Shown here: one piece after another, positions 51,690-60,605 of the stretch
Numbering within the stretch: the first letter of the stretch is position 1
How the letters are laid out: each line of letters begins with the position of its first letter
Origin: an uncultured Burkholderiales bacterium
GTDB taxonomy: Bacteria; Pseudomonadota; Gammaproteobacteria; Burkholderiales; Burkholderiaceae_C
NCBI GenBank assembly: GCA_903871545.1
Contig: CAIQHG010000026.1
Coordinates: 1 to 64,000, forward strand
Direction of reading: 5' to 3'
Length of the DNA stretch: 64,000 bases
Notes under the pieces: model-generated
The model's database searches: none
The model's input: only the letters and a program-made list of their open reading frames with translations
Told to the model about the DNA's origin: nothing
Position numbers and translations under genes: made by a program

Positions 51690-52487
51690 ATGACAAGGAT
51701 CCATTCAACTGCACTCATCGATCAAGGTGCTCAACTCCATTCAAGCGTGGAAGTCGGACCCTACACTGTGATTGGACCTCATGTGCGCATTGGCAGTGGT
51801 TCTAAAATCGGGGCTCATTGTGTGCTTGATGGCCACACGACCATCGGCCAAGATAATCAAATATTTCAGTTCAACTCAATCGGCGCAGTGCCCCAAGACA
51901 AGAAATATGCGGGTGAGCCCTGTGAGCTAGTTATTGGAGACAGAAATACAATACGCGAATTTTGTACGCTCAACATCGGCACTGCAGGAGATAAGGCTTG
52001 TACCAGGTTGGGAAATGATAATTGGATCATGGCTTACGTGCATTTAGCCCATGACTGCCAGGTCGGAAATAACACCATTTTCGCGAATAATGCATCCTTG
52101 GCAGGTCACGTGCAGGTTGGCGATTACGTGATCTTAGGAGGCTTTACAACAGTTCATCAGTTTTGCCGACTCGGTGCTCATTCTTTCACCTCTATAAATG
52201 CGATGATATGGGCGGACTTGCCCCCCTTTGTAATGTGCCAAGGACAACCGGCCAAAGCAAGGTCGATGAATTTTGAGGGCCTTAAAAGACGAGGCTTCTC
52301 ACCCGAGAGAATTAAGATCGTAAAGGAGATGTTCAAGGTTTTATACCGTGATAACCTTACCCTTGAGCAAGCTAAGGTGGCGATCGCGGATTTGGCACTA
52401 AATGATCCCGACTCAGCTGAAGATACCCAAATGATGCTTGACTTCCTTGGCGCACCTAACTCAGAGCAGCGTGGTATCGTGCGCTGA
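51690..52487 (+). CDS. lpxA: UDP-N-acetylglucosamine acyltransferase LpxA
   Basis: LpxA, 265 aa, starts lipid A synthesis by O-acylating UDP-GlcNAc. The hexapeptide beta-helix covers residues 1-190 (STALIDQGAQLHSSVEVGPYTVIGPHVRIG and on). The catalytic His is in MAYVHLAHDCQVGNN, and the helical C-terminus has GLKRRGFSPERIKIVKEMFKVLYR. The last base of the stop codon is the first base of the lpxB ATG. Confidence 0.97.
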   Translation: MTRIHSTALIDQGAQLHSSVEVGPYTVIGPHVRIGSGSKIGAHCVLDGHTTIGQDNQIFQFNSIGAVPQDKKYAGEPCELVIGDRNTIREFCTLNIGTAGDKACTRLGNDNWIMAYVHLAHDCQVGNNTIFANNASLAGHVQVGDYVILGGFTTVHQFCRLGAHSFTSINAMIWADLPPFVMCQGQPAKARSMNFEGLKRRGFSPERIKIVKEMFKVLYRDNLTLEQAKVAIADLALNDPDSAEDTQMMLDFLGAPNSEQRGIVR

Positions 52488-53677
52488 TGAAAGCGTATTA
52501 TGAAGGCCCTGCCTTGCCGTCTCATCTAGAACATCAAATAAAAACTTCCCCACGAATAGCCGTTGTGGCAGGTGAGGCCTCGGGAGATTTACTTGCAAGT
52601 CTCTTAATTAAAGGCATCTTGCAGAGATGGCCTGATGCTGAGATTTTCGGTATCGGAGGTGAGGCAATGTGCGCGCTGGGTTTTAAAGCCCTATGGCCTT
52701 CTCACAAACTATCGGTTCGGGGTTATTTTGAAGTACTGATGCATTTTCGCGAAATTCTCGGCATCCGAAATCAGCTCAAAAAAGAATTGCTACTAAACCC
52801 GCCTGATTTGTTTATTGGCGTCGATGCGCCCGACTTTAATTTAGCGCTTGAGCGAACCCTTAAGGAAGCCAAAATTGCGACTTTGCATTTTGTTTGCCCC
52901 TCCATTTGGGCTTGGAGGGCCAGTAGAGCTATTACACTGGGACAAAGCGCAGATCATGTACTTTGTATTTTCCCCTTTGAGCCCTCTATTCTTGAGCGGT
53001 ATCGCATTAAAGCCACCTTTGTGGGGCATCCCCTCGCGCAGATAATTCCCATGCAGGTAGATGCAAAATCTGCACGAATGCAGCTTGGTTTGAGCTTAGA
53101 TTCACGAGTCGTGACGCTTATGCCGGGGAGCCGGGCCTCTGAGGTTGAACACATGACGGAGCGCTTTTTGCGTGCTGCATTAATCATGCAAGAAACCGAT
53201 CCCAGTCTGCATTTTCTGCTCCCAGTCGTGCCGCACTTGGTTGAATGGGTTGAGGCCCTTTGCAAGAGAATAACTGTTCCCAATTTAAAAATCTTGCACA
53301 GTCAATCTCACACGGCACTTGCCGCTTGCGATGTGGTGTTGGTGGCAAGCGGGACTGCCACTTTAGAGGCTGCACTTTATAAGCGACCGATGGTAATTGG
53401 GTATCATGTGAATTGGTTTAGTTATTTGCTGATCTGGCCTCAAAGACTCTTGCCCTGGATTGGTCTTCCAAACATACTCCTCAATAAAGAGGTGGTCCCC
53501 GAGCTTTTGCAAACAAAAGCTACTCCTAAAGCCATGGCTAAAGAGATTTTGAATTTGCTTAATTCTCCAAGCGACGTCCTCACTCTGAAGGCTACCTTTA
53601 GCGAACTCCATCACCAATTAATTCGGGATACACCTACGATAGCAACAGAGGTCATCGCAGGGTTTATCGCTAATTGA
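52487..53677 (+). CDS. lpxB: Lipid-A-disaccharide synthase LpxB
   Basis: This 396-aa GT-B glycosyltransferase condenses UDP-diacyl-GlcN with lipid X. Family motifs: [55 protein letters not shown] and [24 protein letters not shown]. Some 23 residues precede the family start. It overlaps lpxA by one base and rnhB by four. Confidence 0.96.
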   Translation: MKAYYEGPALPSHLEHQIKTSPRIAVVAGEASGDLLASLLIKGILQRWPDAEIFGIGGEAMCALGFKALWPSHKLSVRGYFEVLMHFREILGIRNQLKKELLLNPPDLFIGVDAPDFNLALERTLKEAKIATLHFVCPSIWAWRASRAITLGQSADHVLCIFPFEPSILERYRIKATFVGHPLAQIIPMQVDAKSARMQLGLSLDSRVVTLMPGSRASEVEHMTERFLRAALIMQETDPSLHFLLPVVPHLVEWVEALCKRITVPNLKILHSQSHTALAACDVVLVASGTATLEAALYKRPMVIGYHVNWFSYLLIWPQRLLPWIGLPNILLNKEVVPELLQTKATPKAMAKEILNLLNSPSDVLTLKATFSELHHQLIRDTPTIATEVIAGFIAN

Positions 53678-54294
53678 AGGATCATCAAGCATTTCACGTC
53701 CCAGGTTTTGATCCCAATGAGCTTTGTGCCGGAGTCGATGAGGCTGGTAGGGGACCGCTTGCTGGACCCGTCATGGCGGCTGCAGTGATATTGGATCCTA
53801 TGCAACCCATCGCTGGGTTGGCAGACTCAAAGAAACTAACTGAAAAAAAAAGAGAATATCTCTACTCCCAAATAACCGACAAAGCCATTAGCTTTTGCAT
53901 AGCCCAAGCAAGCGTTGAGGAGATTGATCGACTCAACATCCTACAGGCCACTATGCTGGCTATGCAAAGAGCAGTAAACGGTTTAAAGGTTGAGCCCAAA
54001 AGAGTTTGGGTTGACGGCAACCGCTTACCCTTGCTCAACGTACCTGCCAAAGCAGTGGTTAAAGGAGACTCACTACTTGACTGTATCTCGGCGGCATCTA
54101 TTTTGGCCAAAGTTTGTCGCGATAGGTGGTGCGTTCTAATTGATCAAGAGTATCCATCTTACGGTTTTGCCGTTCACAAGGGGTACGGAACTTCCATGCA
54201 CATGAAGGCGTTGAATTTAGAGGGTGCTACGCCCTGGCACCGGCGCTCATTTGCCCCCGTGGCCATGGTTTTGTCGAAAAATCGAGAACCGTAA
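53674..54294 (+). CDS. rnhB: Ribonuclease HII
   Basis: This 206-aa RNase HII removes ribonucleotides from DNA. The catalytic motif [21 protein letters not shown] carries the first Asp-Glu pair; further acidic residues lie in WVDGNRLP and [20 protein letters not shown], and the C-terminus is [19 protein letters not shown]. The TTG start overlaps the lpxB stop codon. In many relatives a SpoU methyltransferase follows directly; here two unrecognised genes intervene. Confidence 0.95.
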   Translation: MKDHQAFHVPGFDPNELCAGVDEAGRGPLAGPVMAAAVILDPMQPIAGLADSKKLTEKKREYLYSQITDKAISFCIAQASVEEIDRLNILQATMLAMQRAVNGLKVEPKRVWVDGNRLPLLNVPAKAVVKGDSLLDCISAASILAKVCRDRWCVLIDQEYPSYGFAVHKGYGTSMHMKALNLEGATPWHRRSFAPVAMVLSKNREP

Positions 54295-54448
54295 AAGTCA
54301 GGCCCGTAAACCCCCAGAAAATGTTTTAGTTGTTTTTGACAATCGTAGTTGCTCAAGTTTTATCTTTTCAGGCCGATTGATTTGTTTGAACTAATTGATG
54401 CTGTAAAGTATTGATTTCGTTGAAACTTTTAAAAAAATGAGAATCTCT

Positions 54449-54988
54449 ATGAAAAAAATATTCCTTTTAGCTGCTCTATACATTTCATTCGGGGCTTTCG
54501 CCCACGGCGCTGGCGGGACTCACGAGTCTAGTGGCTCTGAGGGAAAGGGACCTGTTGAATATGAACGGGAATCTACTTTCCAGCTAGGACTGGACGGTGG
54601 ATATGATTTTGGCTCAAAGCAAAGCATTACGGCCGTATCAGCTGCTTTACCCCTGGGTGAGTCTGGATTTAAGGTGGTTCTCGAGTATTCAGCAGGTCGT
54701 CATGGCGACAAGGGCTCAAATGTTTCAATTATTAAAGGCGTTAAAGAGCTTTACTCCTTCTCCAAATACGAATTTGGCGCTGTCTTAGGGTTTGGTCGTT
54801 CATCTGAAATTGATGCTGCGTCCGGGGAAACAGTGACTGGTAATGGTTGGATTGCTGGGGGCGAGGCTGCGTACGAAATTTCCAAGCTATATTCTTGGAA
54901 AGTGGAGGCAACACGCTTTACAGGAATAGGAGTTTTAAGCGGTGAGGCTGCAAACGTAGTTCAAACCGGCATTATCGTTAAATTCTAA
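54449..54988 (+). CDS. Small predicted exported outer-membrane beta-barrel-like protein, unknown function
   Basis: I do not recognise this protein of about 179 aa. It starts with a clear signal peptide (MKKIFLLAALYISFGAFA) at ATG 54449, with GAGA upstream; an ATG at 54437 is less likely. The mature part opens with a Gly/His/Ser/Glu-rich segment (HGAGGTHESSGSEGKG), then alternating-polarity strands such as STFQLGLDGGYDFGSKQSITAVSAALPL and ends in VVQTGIIVKF, with a terminal Phe as in outer-membrane barrels. Six to eight strands could fit. It lies between rnhB and an HTH-membrane gene. Confidence 0.65.
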   Translation: MKKIFLLAALYISFGAFAHGAGGTHESSGSEGKGPVEYERESTFQLGLDGGYDFGSKQSITAVSAALPLGESGFKVVLEYSAGRHGDKGSNVSIIKGVKELYSFSKYEFGAVLGFGRSSEIDAASGETVTGNGWIAGGEAAYEISKLYSWKVEATRFTGIGVLSGEAANVVQTGIIVKF

Positions 54989-55303
54989 TCTTCGCACCCG
55001 GCATAAGGCGGACACTTTTGTGCCGGAGTTAGGGGAGATTTTTTAACGCAACTGAGGAGCGGAGAAAGGCGTTTGTGGAACAGTCTTGTTCGGCTTTCAG
55101 TTTTAAATCTGAAATTTTGTTTCTTAGACTTTTTTGATAAAAAGTAATTTTTAAGATTCTGCGGAAAAATCGGTTCTTTCTGATATAGTTTTGGTGACGG
55201 GTTTTTTATTAGAAACCCAGCCACTATAAATAAGTAAATTTCAAATTCTGCGTTTTCTCCTCTTCTGGTATCACGCTAATCTAAATAAGCACGTTCTTCT
55301 CGT
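54989..55303. other. Intergenic region (315 bp), possible regulatory sequence
   Basis: No convincing gene is present. A short stem GGGTTT-N8-AAACCC (55199-55218) is preceded by TGATATAG (55180-55187), which resembles an extended -10. A small transcript or a promoter for the next gene is possible. A 79-codon open frame on the minus strand lacks coding character. Confidence 0.35.
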
Positions 55304-55855
55304 ATGGGTACCATTAATTGGCAATCATCAGACGGGGTCACTCTGAAGTCTTTGCGTCAGTCTGCAGGGATAGGACTGTCTGTGCTGGCTAAAAAAGCGG
55401 CTTTATCCACTGAACAGCTCATCCAGTTAGAGGAGGGCGGGAGCAACCTTTTTTATTCTGAATCAATCAAATTAAGAGCCGGAGAAAGAGTGCTTGAAAT
55501 ACTGGGTTTTAAGTTCACTAATCCTCCTAGGCATTTTGAGGATACGACCCCATTAGCCTCAGAAAACAGAATCATTCCTGCAAACCAAAAACTCAAATAC
55601 TTGGGGAATTGGATTGATGGGGTTTTTCAAAAAATTGCTAACCTTTTTAAATCCCAAGATTCACGGGCTATAGAGAAAACGGATGAGCATTTTTCTGCGC
55701 ATTTTCAGGCGCGAGAATCCGATTCGGGTAGTAATTCTTATTTACTACGTCTTTGGCGCAGTACGGCACTTTGGAGCGTAATGGGGGGCGCTGCGATTGC
55801 AATTATTATTTATGATTTTTATAGCCGTTATCTTTCGCTAATACAAAGTTTTTGA
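55304..55855 (+). CDS. Membrane-anchored helix-turn-helix protein (RodZ-like architecture), unknown function
   Basis: This 183-aa protein is not recognised at gene level. Residues 12-50 form an Xre/HTH_25-type helix-turn-helix (GVTLKSLRQSAGIGLSVLAKKAALSTEQLIQLEEGG), close to the cytoplasmic domain of RodZ and related envelope proteins. A polar linker follows, and one transmembrane helix ends the protein (ALWSVMGGAAIAIIIYDFYS, residues 154-173), leaving only about 10 residues outside. RodZ has a longer periplasmic domain and a different neighbourhood, so this may be a minimal relative. SpoU starts 33 bp downstream. Confidence 0.65.
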   Translation: MGTINWQSSDGVTLKSLRQSAGIGLSVLAKKAALSTEQLIQLEEGGSNLFYSESIKLRAGERVLEILGFKFTNPPRHFEDTTPLASENRIIPANQKLKYLGNWIDGVFQKIANLFKSQDSRAIEKTDEHFSAHFQARESDSGSNSYLLRLWRSTALWSVMGGAAIAIIIYDFYSRYLSLIQSF

Positions 55856-55888
55856 TTAGGTACAAATCGGTGGTCCTATAATTTCAGG

Positions 55889-56704
55889 ATGAAGAGCACC
55901 ATTAACCCAAAGTTCCAAAGCCTTGAGACCATTCACTCCAAAGATAATCAACTCATCAAGAAATTGAGAGGCTTAATTGCTGAGTCGCGTGCTTATAAAA
56001 ATGTAGGCGAACTTTGGTTAGAGGGAGAGCATTTATGCTCTGCAGCCTTTGACAAAGGGGTTGAGATTCAGCATTTAATTTGCGCCGCCTCTCAGCTGTC
56101 TGAGCTTACTCGCCGCTATCCCCAGTGGCTAGAAAATTCAAACAAAATAACTCTTCTTCAAGACGAACTCTTTCATAAGCTAAGCCCCTTACCCTCGCCA
56201 ACCTATGTGGGTTTTTTGGTCAATATTCCAAAGTTGAAAAGCCTTAATTCTAAAATCCCAACCGTAATCCTCGATAGAGTTCAAGACGCCGGCAATGTAG
56301 GCTCAGTGCTTAGAAGTGCATCTGCCTTTGGTTTTAAACAAATTATCGCCCTAAAGGGGACTGCAAATTTGTGGTCAAATAAAGTGGTTAGATCTGGGAT
56401 GGGGGCTCATTTTGGACTCAGCTTGATAGAGTCTGATTCATTTGCTGAGGTTAAATCATTGGAAATCCCACTGCTGTGCACCAGTTCACACGTGGGCATC
56501 TTCTTAGATGAACTACAAAGCACCAATCGACTTCCCAACCCGTGTGCTTGGGTATTCGGGCATGAGGGCCAAGGTGTGAGCCAAGAGTTGTTTGATTTGG
56601 CAAATATGAAGGTCAAGATAGCCCAGCCTGGAGGGGAGGAGTCGCTCAACATAGGGGCCGCCAGTGCGATATGCTTGTATGCATCAAGCACAGTGCGGCC
56701 ATGA
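55889..56704 (+). CDS. TrmH/SpoU-family RNA 2'-O-methyltransferase
   Basis: This 271-aa SPOUT methyltransferase probably modifies rRNA or tRNA ribose. The three motifs are VILDRVQDAGNVGSVLRSASAFGF, WVFGHEGQGVSQELFD and IAQPGGEESLNIGAASAICLY, which form the knotted SAM site. The N-terminal substrate-binding domain (KFQSLETIHSKDNQLIKKLRGL) resembles L30e-like domains of rRNA methyltransferases. It is convergent with minE, 20 bp apart. Confidence 0.9.
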   Translation: MKSTINPKFQSLETIHSKDNQLIKKLRGLIAESRAYKNVGELWLEGEHLCSAAFDKGVEIQHLICAASQLSELTRRYPQWLENSNKITLLQDELFHKLSPLPSPTYVGFLVNIPKLKSLNSKIPTVILDRVQDAGNVGSVLRSASAFGFKQIIALKGTANLWSNKVVRSGMGAHFGLSLIESDSFAEVKSLEIPLLCTSSHVGIFLDELQSTNRLPNPCAWVFGHEGQGVSQELFDLANMKVKIAQPGGEESLNIGAASAICLYASSTVRP

Positions 56705-56724
56705 AAAGCTTTTAAATACCTTTT

Positions 56725-56985
56725 TTACCTCACCTCTGGCAATTCAATTTTGACCTCTAAAACTTCTAAGTTATCTTGTCTATCCAAGCTAACCTTAATG
56801 TCATCTGCATTGATTTTGACGTACTTGCTGAGCACTGCAATAAGGTCCCTTTGCAGCTCAGGTAGGTAGTTGGGTTCAGCTGCATTTCTGCCCGAGCGCT
56901 CATGCGCTAATATGATTTGGAGGCGCTCTTTTGCAACGTTAGCAGATTTTTTTTTCTCGCCCAATAAGAAAGAAAGAATGGACAT
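56725..56985 (-). CDS. minE: Cell division topological specificity factor MinE
   Basis: This 86-aa protein drives MinCD pole-to-pole oscillation. The N-terminal anti-MinCD region includes [15 protein letters not shown] and the C-terminal dimer domain includes [19 protein letters not shown]. The ATG is 3 bases from the minD stop, indicating coupling. Length is normal for betaproteobacteria. Confidence 0.95.
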   Translation of the reverse strand: MSILSFLLGEKKKSANVAKERLQIILAHERSGRNAAEPNYLPELQRDLIAVLSKYVKINADDIKVSLDRQDNLEVLEVKIELPEVR

Positions 56986-56988
56986 TGT

Positions 56989-57804
56989 TTACTTCCTTCC
57001 AAATAGTCGCTTGAGGAGGCCAGGCTTATCGGCTTCAATAAACCGAAGCGGCTTATCAGCGCCGAGAAAACGGTCTACAACGTCAAGGTAGGCCTCGGAT
57101 ACTTCGGTTTTTTCTAGATGAACCGCAGGTACCCCTTGGTTAGAGGCTTGGAGTACATTCTCTGACTCTGGGATCACACCGATTAGGGGAATACGTAAAA
57201 TGTCTTGAATATCTTCAATGGACAGCATCTGTCCCTCCTCTACTCGAGCCGGGTTATAGCGAGTGATAAGCAAGTGCTCTTTGATGGGCTCAGAGCCATT
57301 GATCGCACGCAGTGTTCTGCTGCTGAGCATCCCGAGAATTCTGTCCGAGTCTCTGACGGAGGAAACCTCTGGGTTCGTTACCACTAATGCTTCATCAGCA
57401 TAATGCATCGCCATTAAAGCGCCAGTCTCTATGCCAGCAGGGGAGTCGCAAATTATGTATTCAAACTCCATCTGAGCGAGTTCGCGAAGAATTCTCTCCA
57501 CTCCTTCTTGTGTAAGAGCCTCTTTGTCGCGTGTTTGAGAGGCGGCAAGTACGAATAAGTTGTCAGTGTGTTTGTCTTTTATAAGGGCCTGGTTCAAAGT
57601 TGCTTCGCTATTGATTACATTGACAAAATCGTAAACAACTCGTCTCTCGCAGCCCATGATGAGGTCTAAGTTTCTTAATCCTACATCAAAGTCAATGACC
57701 ACTGTTTTATGTCCTCTTAATGCAAGTCCTGAGGCGAAACTCGCGCTCGTTGTTGTCTTTCCAACTCCCCCTTTTCCAGAGGTTACTACAACAATTTTCG
57801 TCAT
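56989..57804 (-). CDS. minD: Septum site-determining ATPase MinD
   Basis: This membrane-associated ATPase of 271 aa recruits MinC and MinE. The deviant Walker A GKGGVGKT is at residues 10-17. VVIDFDVGLRNLDLIMG and YIICDSPAGIETGA are the switch and Walker B regions, and the C-terminal amphipathic helix GLLKRLFGRK binds membrane. I prefer the second ATG (MTKIVVVTSGKGG, the usual start); an ATG two codons earlier at 57810 is also possible. Confidence 0.97.
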   Translation of the reverse strand: MTKIVVVTSGKGGVGKTTTSASFASGLALRGHKTVVIDFDVGLRNLDLIMGCERRVVYDFVNVINSEATLNQALIKDKHTDNLFVLAASQTRDKEALTQEGVERILRELAQMEFEYIICDSPAGIETGALMAMHYADEALVVTNPEVSSVRDSDRILGMLSSRTLRAINGSEPIKEHLLITRYNPARVEEGQMLSIEDIQDILRIPLIGVIPESENVLQASNQGVPAVHLEKTEVSEAYLDVVDRFLGADKPLRFIEADKPGLLKRLFGRK

Positions 57805-57851
57805 GAGCATGGATCCTTCAATTTAAATAAAAACAAAATCTTTTCAAAAGT

Positions 57852-58655
57852 TTAGTTAGGTTGCATGACCAATTTTTCATCGATTAACCTTACCTGAGCC
57901 GGTTTCCCGGCAACTTCTTTGGGGATGGGGGTATCACTGGTCCTGTAAATGCCAGCTATGGAGAGTAACTCAGCTTCAAGGCAAGTTGTATAGATTCGGG
58001 CTTCTTGGTTCCCCCTTGCTCCGGCAATTGCCTTTCCTCTAAGTGGTGCGTAGACGTGGATGTGTCCATCAGCCATAATTTCAGCGCCAGGGTTAACCAT
58101 AGCCATCACCACTAGATCACGGCCTTTGGCGTAAACATGTTGTCCCGAGCGAAGGGGTTTGTCGATAATAAGCGCAGAAGTGGGTGCTGGAGTTAAGGCA
58201 AGAGCGGGCTCATTGCTTGGTTGTTGTGGCGCATTAAGTTCATGGTTTTGTGCACTAGCGCTGTGGTTAATGGTCTCTTGAGTCTTTGCGGGGGGGATCT
58301 TTTTGGGAGGACCCAGTTGTGAGTCTGAAATCAAAAACAGCCCCGCCAGTTCAGCCCAAGCTTGATGAGAGGCACTGTTTGATCTTAAAGCAACAGGATT
58401 CATTTTGTATTTCTTGAGCACCTGATAAAGCTCAGCCAAGTCAAAGATCTCAGACCCCTCCTCACCCCCCGTATGAGTCAAATCCAGTAGGACAGGGTCG
58501 TTGTCAAAGAAATCTGGGTGTTTTGAGAACCTTGACTGCAAGTCGTTAATCACTTGGTCTAGATTTTTAGAGCGAATGATGACACTCTCCAAGGGCAAGA
58601 GGGTGCTTTTGATATCAAAAGAGAGTGAATTTTTAGAGGCTGTTGTTAAAGACAT
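57852..58655 (-). CDS. minC: Septum site-determining protein MinC
   Basis: This 267-aa inhibitor of FtsZ ring assembly has an N-terminal FtsZ-binding domain (FDIKSTLLPLESVIIRS to about residue 110), a Pro/Ala/Gln-rich linker (about 118-160) and a C-terminal beta-helix (LRSGQHVYAKGRDLVVMAMVNPGAEIMADGHIHVYAPLRGKAIAGARG) that binds MinD. It is first in the minus-strand minCDE unit. Confidence 0.95.
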   Translation of the reverse strand: MSLTTASKNSLSFDIKSTLLPLESVIIRSKNLDQVINDLQSRFSKHPDFFDNDPVLLDLTHTGGEEGSEIFDLAELYQVLKKYKMNPVALRSNSASHQAWAELAGLFLISDSQLGPPKKIPPAKTQETINHSASAQNHELNAPQQPSNEPALALTPAPTSALIIDKPLRSGQHVYAKGRDLVVMAMVNPGAEIMADGHIHVYAPLRGKAIAGARGNQEARIYTTCLEAELLSIAGIYRTSDTPIPKEVAGKPAQVRLIDEKLVMQPN

Positions 58656-58962
58656 CTGAGGTTTTTTTATATCCGAAACAAGATGAGCTAAGTTTTAATA
58701 TTCAAAGTCCATGCTTGCCAGAGTGTTTTTTATCTGCAGGCTAATTTTCTCAGAGATAGGGGCTATTTTTTGTAAAAGGAGATTTTTTTTTATAAACTAT
58801 CCGATGGTCTAATAAGGACCCATTTATGGAAAAATAACGTTTTTTGTCCTAACAAACACAATCCAAGTATTATTTTCCCTACCAGCGTATTTGATTTTCC
58901 CGTTTGAATGTTTAAGTGGCATCATCATAGTAAATGATTTACGAATTACTCCTAACCCGCAT

Positions 58963-59574
58963 ATGAGCTTAGTTCTTGTTGGTGCATACTTCTTGGTCTT
59001 GTTGTTGACTTTTTTTGTCTCATCCAAGACGGTTCAAAGCCCTTGGCTTTTTTTATTTAGAGCTTTTTTCCCTAATTGGAAGTTTTATCATTCACTTGGG
59101 TGGCAACCCCAGTTGTACATGAGGGTAAGAGCTAAAGGTCTTAGAACCCTTGAGGAATCAAGTAAAGAGTATTGGGTCTTTGAAAAGTGGATTTACCCCA
59201 GAGCGAGGCGACATTTTTTCAATCTCGTGCACAACCCGTTGGTCAATATCTCACTTGCAAACCAAAACATGGTGGAACACCTGGCCAACGACCTTCAACA
59301 TTCACCAACCAATGAAAATGTGAGCGATTGGGTCAGCTACAAGATAGTAAAAAGAATTGTCGACTCAGAAATCCAAGCCGACAAGAACCTATCCGAGTTG
59401 GTAAGCAGACATGACCCCGCAGATGGCATTTTGGAATACAGATTTGAGATAATTTTAAATCTCAACGATCCTGAGCAGATTTCACAGCCGCACACGTTAA
59501 TGCTTTCCCCATTCTTCAAACTGTCCTCTATTTGCGAGCACTACACAGTTAAAACGAATGAAGGTAGTTTGTGA
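58963..59574 (+). CDS. One-helix membrane protein paired with an HTTM-like protein, unknown function
   Basis: I do not recognise this protein of about 203 aa. From ATG 58963 it has one N-terminal transmembrane helix (SLVLVGAYFLVLLLTFFVSS), then FLFRAFFPNWKFYHSLGWQPQLYMRVRAKG and a soluble C-terminal part rich in charged residues. The FFPNWKFY-Gx-P pattern after a single helix recalls partner proteins of HTTM/SdpB-type membrane proteins (SdpA and DUF5819-like), an inference from pattern only. The frame is open upstream to TTG 58891. Its stop overlaps the next start by 4 bp (GTGA), so the two are translated together. Confidence 0.55.
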   Translation: MSLVLVGAYFLVLLLTFFVSSKTVQSPWLFLFRAFFPNWKFYHSLGWQPQLYMRVRAKGLRTLEESSKEYWVFEKWIYPRARRHFFNLVHNPLVNISLANQNMVEHLANDLQHSPTNENVSDWVSYKIVKRIVDSEIQADKNLSELVSRHDPADGILEYRFEIILNLNDPEQISQPHTLMLSPFFKLSSICEHYTVKTNEGSL

Positions 59575-60383
59575 GCATAATGCTTGCTGGAAAGCTCATC
59601 TTATCGGCTAAATTAGTAGAGCTTTTGCTTGGTTTCAGTTTGATTATTCAAACTCTAGAGTACTTAAAGCTCCTGCCCTGGACTGTCGAGGGGGGTATTT
59701 GGGATTGGCGAATTCAGCGCTTTGATATTCCCCCATCCGCACCTTTAATTGCAGCTCTCTTAGACTTTATATTTATTAGTGCCAATTACAAAATATTGCT
59801 GATTTCTAGGCTTTTGTGCGGCATAAGTCTAATGACTATGGGGGTAAATCCAGTTTCTGCTTGGTTTTTGCTATTCACCAATTTGCTTCTTTTGATTCGC
59901 TGGAGAGGGGCCTTTAACGGCGGCAGTGATTTCATGACCCTGGTGCTCACCTGCGGTCTTACTTTGGGACAAAGTATAGGCTTATTCGAGGGAGAAGCCA
60001 TGGGGTGGGTTGCAGCGCTTTGGTACATCTGCATTCATTCCATAACCTCTTATTTCATGTCTGGGTGGGTGAAGTTACTAAACGGCTCTTGGAGAAGGGG
60101 CGTGAGTCTTCCTATTTTTTTGAATACTGGAGTTTTTGGTCCGCTACCGGCCAACAGCATTTTTAACAAGCCCTGGTTTTCAAGTCTTTGCAGTTGGACC
60201 TTTATTCTGTGGGAGGCGGGTATGCCGCTGAGCCTTATTTCCTTTGAAATTGCGATGATATTTTGTGCTGCTGCGGTGGTTTTTCACTTTTTGGTATTTT
60301 GGTTCTTTGGACTCAACCGTTTCTTTTGGGCCTGGGTTACAAGTCTTCCAGCCATCCTTTACTGTTCAACATGGAAATGGTAA
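59571..60383 (+). CDS. HTTM/SdpB-like polytopic membrane protein
   Basis: This 270-aa membrane protein has about seven to eight hydrophobic segments. The arrangement RGAFNGGSDFM, then YFMSGWVKLLNGSWRRGVSLP (residues 161-181), then LWEAGMPLSLISFE and FHFLVFWFFGLNRFFWAW resembles the horizontally transferred transmembrane (HTTM) domain shared with vitamin-K-dependent gamma-carboxylase and with SdpB of the Bacillus SDP peptide-toxin system. The start is GTG overlapping the previous stop. A function in modifying or exporting a peptide, or in an unrelated membrane redox role, cannot be decided from sequence alone. Confidence 0.6.
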   Translation: MSIMLAGKLILSAKLVELLLGFSLIIQTLEYLKLLPWTVEGGIWDWRIQRFDIPPSAPLIAALLDFIFISANYKILLISRLLCGISLMTMGVNPVSAWFLLFTNLLLLIRWRGAFNGGSDFMTLVLTCGLTLGQSIGLFEGEAMGWVAALWYICIHSITSYFMSGWVKLLNGSWRRGVSLPIFLNTGVFGPLPANSIFNKPWFSSLCSWTFILWEAGMPLSLISFEIAMIFCAAAVVFHFLVFWFFGLNRFFWAWVTSLPAILYCSTWKW

Positions 60384-60429
60384 TTTAAGAACTATAAAAC
60401 TACGAAAAAATAGCAATAAAGTATTTATT

Positions 60430-60528
60430 ATGTTGATTTTTTTAATTTTTATTGAATTTTCCATTGTTAATTATCATGAAATGCCTAAAATGGATATCCC
60501 GCCCGCAGGTCTGAGTACCCGGGCGTAG
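60430..60528 (+). CDS. Tiny hydrophobic ORF (32 aa), doubtful gene
   Basis: ATG 60430 opens a 32-codon frame: a hydrophobic segment (MLIFLIFIEFSIV) followed by a polar tail ending in PPAGLSTRA. It lies 46 bp after the HTTM-like gene. The upstream sequence has no good Shine-Dalgarno motif. Its only interest is position, since SdpB-type modules usually act on a small secreted peptide. Confidence 0.2.
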   Translation: MLIFLIFIEFSIVNYHEMPKMDIPPAGLSTRA

Positions 60529-60605
60529 TTATCTGGGGCTTATGGTGTCATTACCATGGCCTTGGATTAGATAAAAATTGAATTCGTAATTTAAAGTTCT
60601 TGTAA

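Noticed and set aside
54985-55224. A 79-codon minus-strand open frame in the spacer before the HTH-membrane gene
   Set aside because: Its translation is Lys/Ser/Phe/Pro-rich without structure and it has no start signals; it looks like chance.
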